In this document: one piece after another, positions 61,488 through 64,000 of the stretch
Layout of the letters: every line of letters begins with the position of its first letter
Numbering within the stretch: position 1 is the first letter of the stretch
Source of the DNA: Salvia splendens
Taxonomy: Eukaryota > Streptophyta > Magnoliopsida > Lamiales > Lamiaceae
Length of the DNA stretch: 64,000 nt
Direction: 5' to 3'
Assembly (NCBI RefSeq): GCF_004379255.2
Contig: NC_056041.1
Span: 16,089,559 to 16,153,558 of the forward strand
The notes under the pieces: generated by a model
Databases searched by the model: none
Told to the model about the DNA's origin: nothing
What the model saw: the letters and a program-made list of their open reading frames with translations, nothing else
Program-made: the position numbers and the translations under genes

Positions 61488-64000
61488 CAATCACAGCAGC
61501 CGGAGTCAGAGGCGATGACCGAAGTCATACCGGAGCCGAACTCGATGACAGTTCAGCTGTACGAAGACGATCCATCCCGAACGGTTAAGATCGGCTTCGC
61601 GGGAACGCCCCTACTTCGGGAAAAAACCATCCAGCTCCTCAAGGAGTATAAAGACGTCTTTGCATGGTCTCCGTTGGACATGACCGGAGTGCCCCCCGAG
61701 GTAATCACTCATCGGTTAAATATTGATCCTTCAGTCCGGCCGATAAAACAGAAGCAAAGACTCTTTGCGGCAGAACGAAATCAAGTCATCCATGACGAAG
61801 TCCGTCAATTATTGAAGGCGGATGTGTTATTCGAAGTGAAGTACCCTTCGTGGGTAGCCAATCCTGTCATGATCAAGAAAAAGGAAGGAGGATGGCGGAT
61901 GTGCATAGATTTCACCGATCTAAATAAGCACTGTCCCAAAGATTGCTATCCCCTTCCGAACATAGATAAAAAAGTAGAAGCTTTGATAGGCTTTGAAATT
62001 TTTTGTTTTCTTGATCTGTACAAAGGATACCATCAAGTTTTAATGGATGAGATTGACGCTTCAAAAACGGCCTTCATTACTGATTTCGGCATTTTCGCTT
62101 ATAAAAAGATGCCATTCGGTTTAAAGAATGCCGGAGCCACTTATCAAAGGATGGTAGACAAGCTTTTTCGGCACCTGATTGGAAAGGAGGTCGAAGTGTA
62201 TGTTGACGATATAGTCGTCAAAAGCAAAAGCACTTCGGAGTACGAGCACAACCTCAAGTCCACTCTCAACGTGCTCAAGAAAGCCAACCTCAAACTTAAT
62301 CCCCAAAAGTGTACCTTTTTGGTAGATTCGGGAAAGTTTCTGGGTTGTTGGGTTTCAAAGGACGGACTCAAGGCAAACCCCTCAAAAGTTCAAGTCGTTC
62401 AAAACATGGCAATGCCGAAGTCCATACATGACGTGCAAAGGCTAACCGGATGCCTAGCCGCACTGAATCGATTCCTTTCTCAAGCAGCCGAAAAGCAACT
62501 GCCGTTCTTCACGGTGTTGAAAAAGGCACCAAAGTTCGAGTGGGGAGCCGAGCAGAAAAAGGCCTTTGACGAGCTCAAAAGTTATCTAGCCGAGCTTCCT
62601 ATGCTCTCTGCTCCAACCGAAGCCGAAGTAATATTCTTATACTTAGCGGCATCGGATCAAACCATCAGCGCGGTGCTTGTACGAGAAGAAGGCCTAAAGC
62701 AGCTTCCCATCTACTTTACAAGCCGAGCATTAAGAGGTCCAGAAACAAGGTATCAACCACTGGAAAAGATTGCTCTGGCATTAGTAAATGCAGCAAGGAG
62801 ACTGCGGCCATACTTCTATGCTCACAAGGTATGCGTCTTAACTGATCTGCCACTTCGGCAAGTGTTGACCAAACCGGAAGCATCAGGCAGAATCGCCAAG
62901 TGGGCTATAGAGTTGGGAGAGCACACAATTGAATATCTACCTCGGAAAGCCATCAAGGGACAAGCCTTGGCAGATTTTCTTGCAGAAGCAAAGTTCGATC
63001 AAGCAAGTCCTGTTATTGCCGAACAGAAGAATTCTGCCAATGCCGAACTAGCACAGCCCTTGGAATCCGAAGTAGAACCGCCGGACTGTTGGAGCGGATT
63101 CGTAGATGGAGCTTCAAACAAGATGGGAAGTGGAGCTGGTATTCTACTTGTCGCTCCCGACGGACACGAGGTAACCTACTCACTTCGGTTCCTATTCCCC
63201 ACTACTAATAATGAAGCCGAGTACGAAGCCCTCCTGGCCGGACTCCAGTTAGCGCAAAGTCTGCTCGTCAAATCTCTCAAAGTCCATTGTGATTCACAAG
63301 TCATAGTAAATCACATGTTGGGTACAAGTGAAGCCCGTGACGAGAGAATGAAGAAGTATTTGGACAAAGCGCAAAGCATCAGCCGAAGTTTCTCCTATTT
63401 TCGGATAATCCGTATTCCCAGAGCGGAAAATAGCCGAGCAGATATCTTAAGTAAGTTGGCCTCAGATCCGAGCTCAAAGGCGGAAGAATTAATGCATCGA
63501 AGCATTGATGAAGCCGAGGTACATTCAGTATCCAGCTCGCCGAACTGGATGACGCCGATCTTGCAGTATCTGGATCAAGGACAATTGCCCGAGGATAAGA
63601 GAGAAGCTCGGAAGATCACGTGCCGAGCTCTTCGGTACGAACTTCATGAAGGAGTCCTCTTTAGAAAGTCTTACCTCCAGCCGTTATTGCGGTGCGTAGG
63701 ACCAGAAGAGACGGACTACATCCTCAGAGAAGTTCAGGAAGGATCGTGCGGTAGCCACATCGGAGCCAGAGCTTTAGCTAAAAAAGTTCTGAGATGGGGA
63801 TATTATTGGCCAACCATGGTACAAGAGGCAGTGCAGCTCGTCAAGAAGTGTACGAAGTGCCAAATTCATGCAAATGTCCCAAGGATGCCGCAGACCGATC
63901 TGTACACTATGCAAAGCCCTTGGCCTTTCATGCAATGGGGCATAGACATAGTGGGACCACTTCCTCAAGCTCCTCGGCAAATGAAATTCCTTATCGTTGC
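61488..64000 (+). CDS. Element B Pol: RT, RNase H, archaeal-type RNase H, integrase (partial)
   Basis: From the codon after the TAG this frame is open to the window end. The first ATG is at 61515 and gives at least 828 aa. It contains RT (WRMCIDFTDLNK, YVDDIVVKSKS), RNase H (YLAASDQTISAVLVREEG), archaeal-type RNase H (GFVDGASNKMGSGAGILL) and the integrase zinc region (GSCGSHIGARAL, C-x2-C), reaching the first catalytic Asp (GIDIVGPLP). It is in phase with gag-protease, so it could be expressed by reading through the TAG or by initiation at 61515. Confidence 0.9.

Larger units (their letters stand above)
58628..64000 (+). mobile_element. Ty3/gypsy Tat-lineage retrotransposon (element B), 3' end beyond the window
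   Basis: Same family as element A in coding sequence but with a different LTR. It has a 5' LTR (58628-59326), a primer-binding site TGGCGCCGTCTGTGGGA (59328-59344), an intact gag-protease frame, an in-frame TAG, and a pol frame that stays open to the right edge. The integrase is incomplete and the 3' LTR is not present, so age and completeness cannot be judged. Confidence 0.92.

Overview
This is nuclear DNA from a flowering plant, very probably a eudicot. It holds intron-rich genes with GT-AG junctions, plant-type Ca2+-ATPase, INO80, alpha carbonic anhydrase and cytokinin dehydrogenase genes, and many Ty1/copia, Ty3/gypsy, Helitron, Harbinger and Stowaway-type elements. Placement in the asterids (perhaps Lamiales) is only an impression.

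Layout. 1-5310: a decayed Ty1/copia element (minus strand, running off the left edge) abutting the right part of a PIF/Harbinger-type element. 6065-9468: an autoinhibited Ca2+-ATPase gene (plus strand, ACA4/ACA11-like). Its first exon, which should carry the calmodulin-binding N terminus, is not in the window, so the transposons to its left probably lie in intron 1. 10017-25769: a complete INO80 chromatin-remodelling ATPase gene (minus strand, 23 coding exons, about 1509 aa), convergent with the ATPase gene. Its first intron holds a full-length, apparently intact Ty3/gypsy chromovirus (20200-25591) with two 424-bp LTRs that read as identical. 26199-29240: a Stowaway MITE, a Harbinger-type element carrying only the Myb/SANT-like ORF, and an LTR/PBS remnant. 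29908-42950: two alpha carbonic anhydrase genes in tandem (minus strand). The first is intact (272 aa). The second is broken by a frameshift and has a 7.5-kb last intron, where the paralogue has 138 bp. That intron holds a Helitron and a TIR element that itself contains a satellite-like array, a split MITE, an hAT-like insertion and a solo LTR. 43326-47366: two solo LTRs, a MITE and a Tourist-like element. 47548-49478: a cytokinin dehydrogenase pseudogene that has lost the region expected to carry the FAD-attachment motif. 49626-57162: a complete Ty3/gypsy Tat-lineage element (A, minus strand) with LTRs that read as identical and a perfect 5-bp target duplication. 58628-64000: a related element (B, plus strand) running off the right edge.

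The genes do not form one pathway. They are a calcium pump, a nucleosome remodeller, zinc carbonic anhydrases and a dead cytokinin-degrading enzyme in a transposon-rich neighbourhood. The most unusual signal is in the two Tat elements. In both, gag-protease and pol lie in one reading frame separated by a single TAG followed by CAATCA, which fits the CARYYA context known for stop-codon readthrough. The paralogous carbonic anhydrase intron is also notable because it supplies empty-site evidence for each nested insertion.
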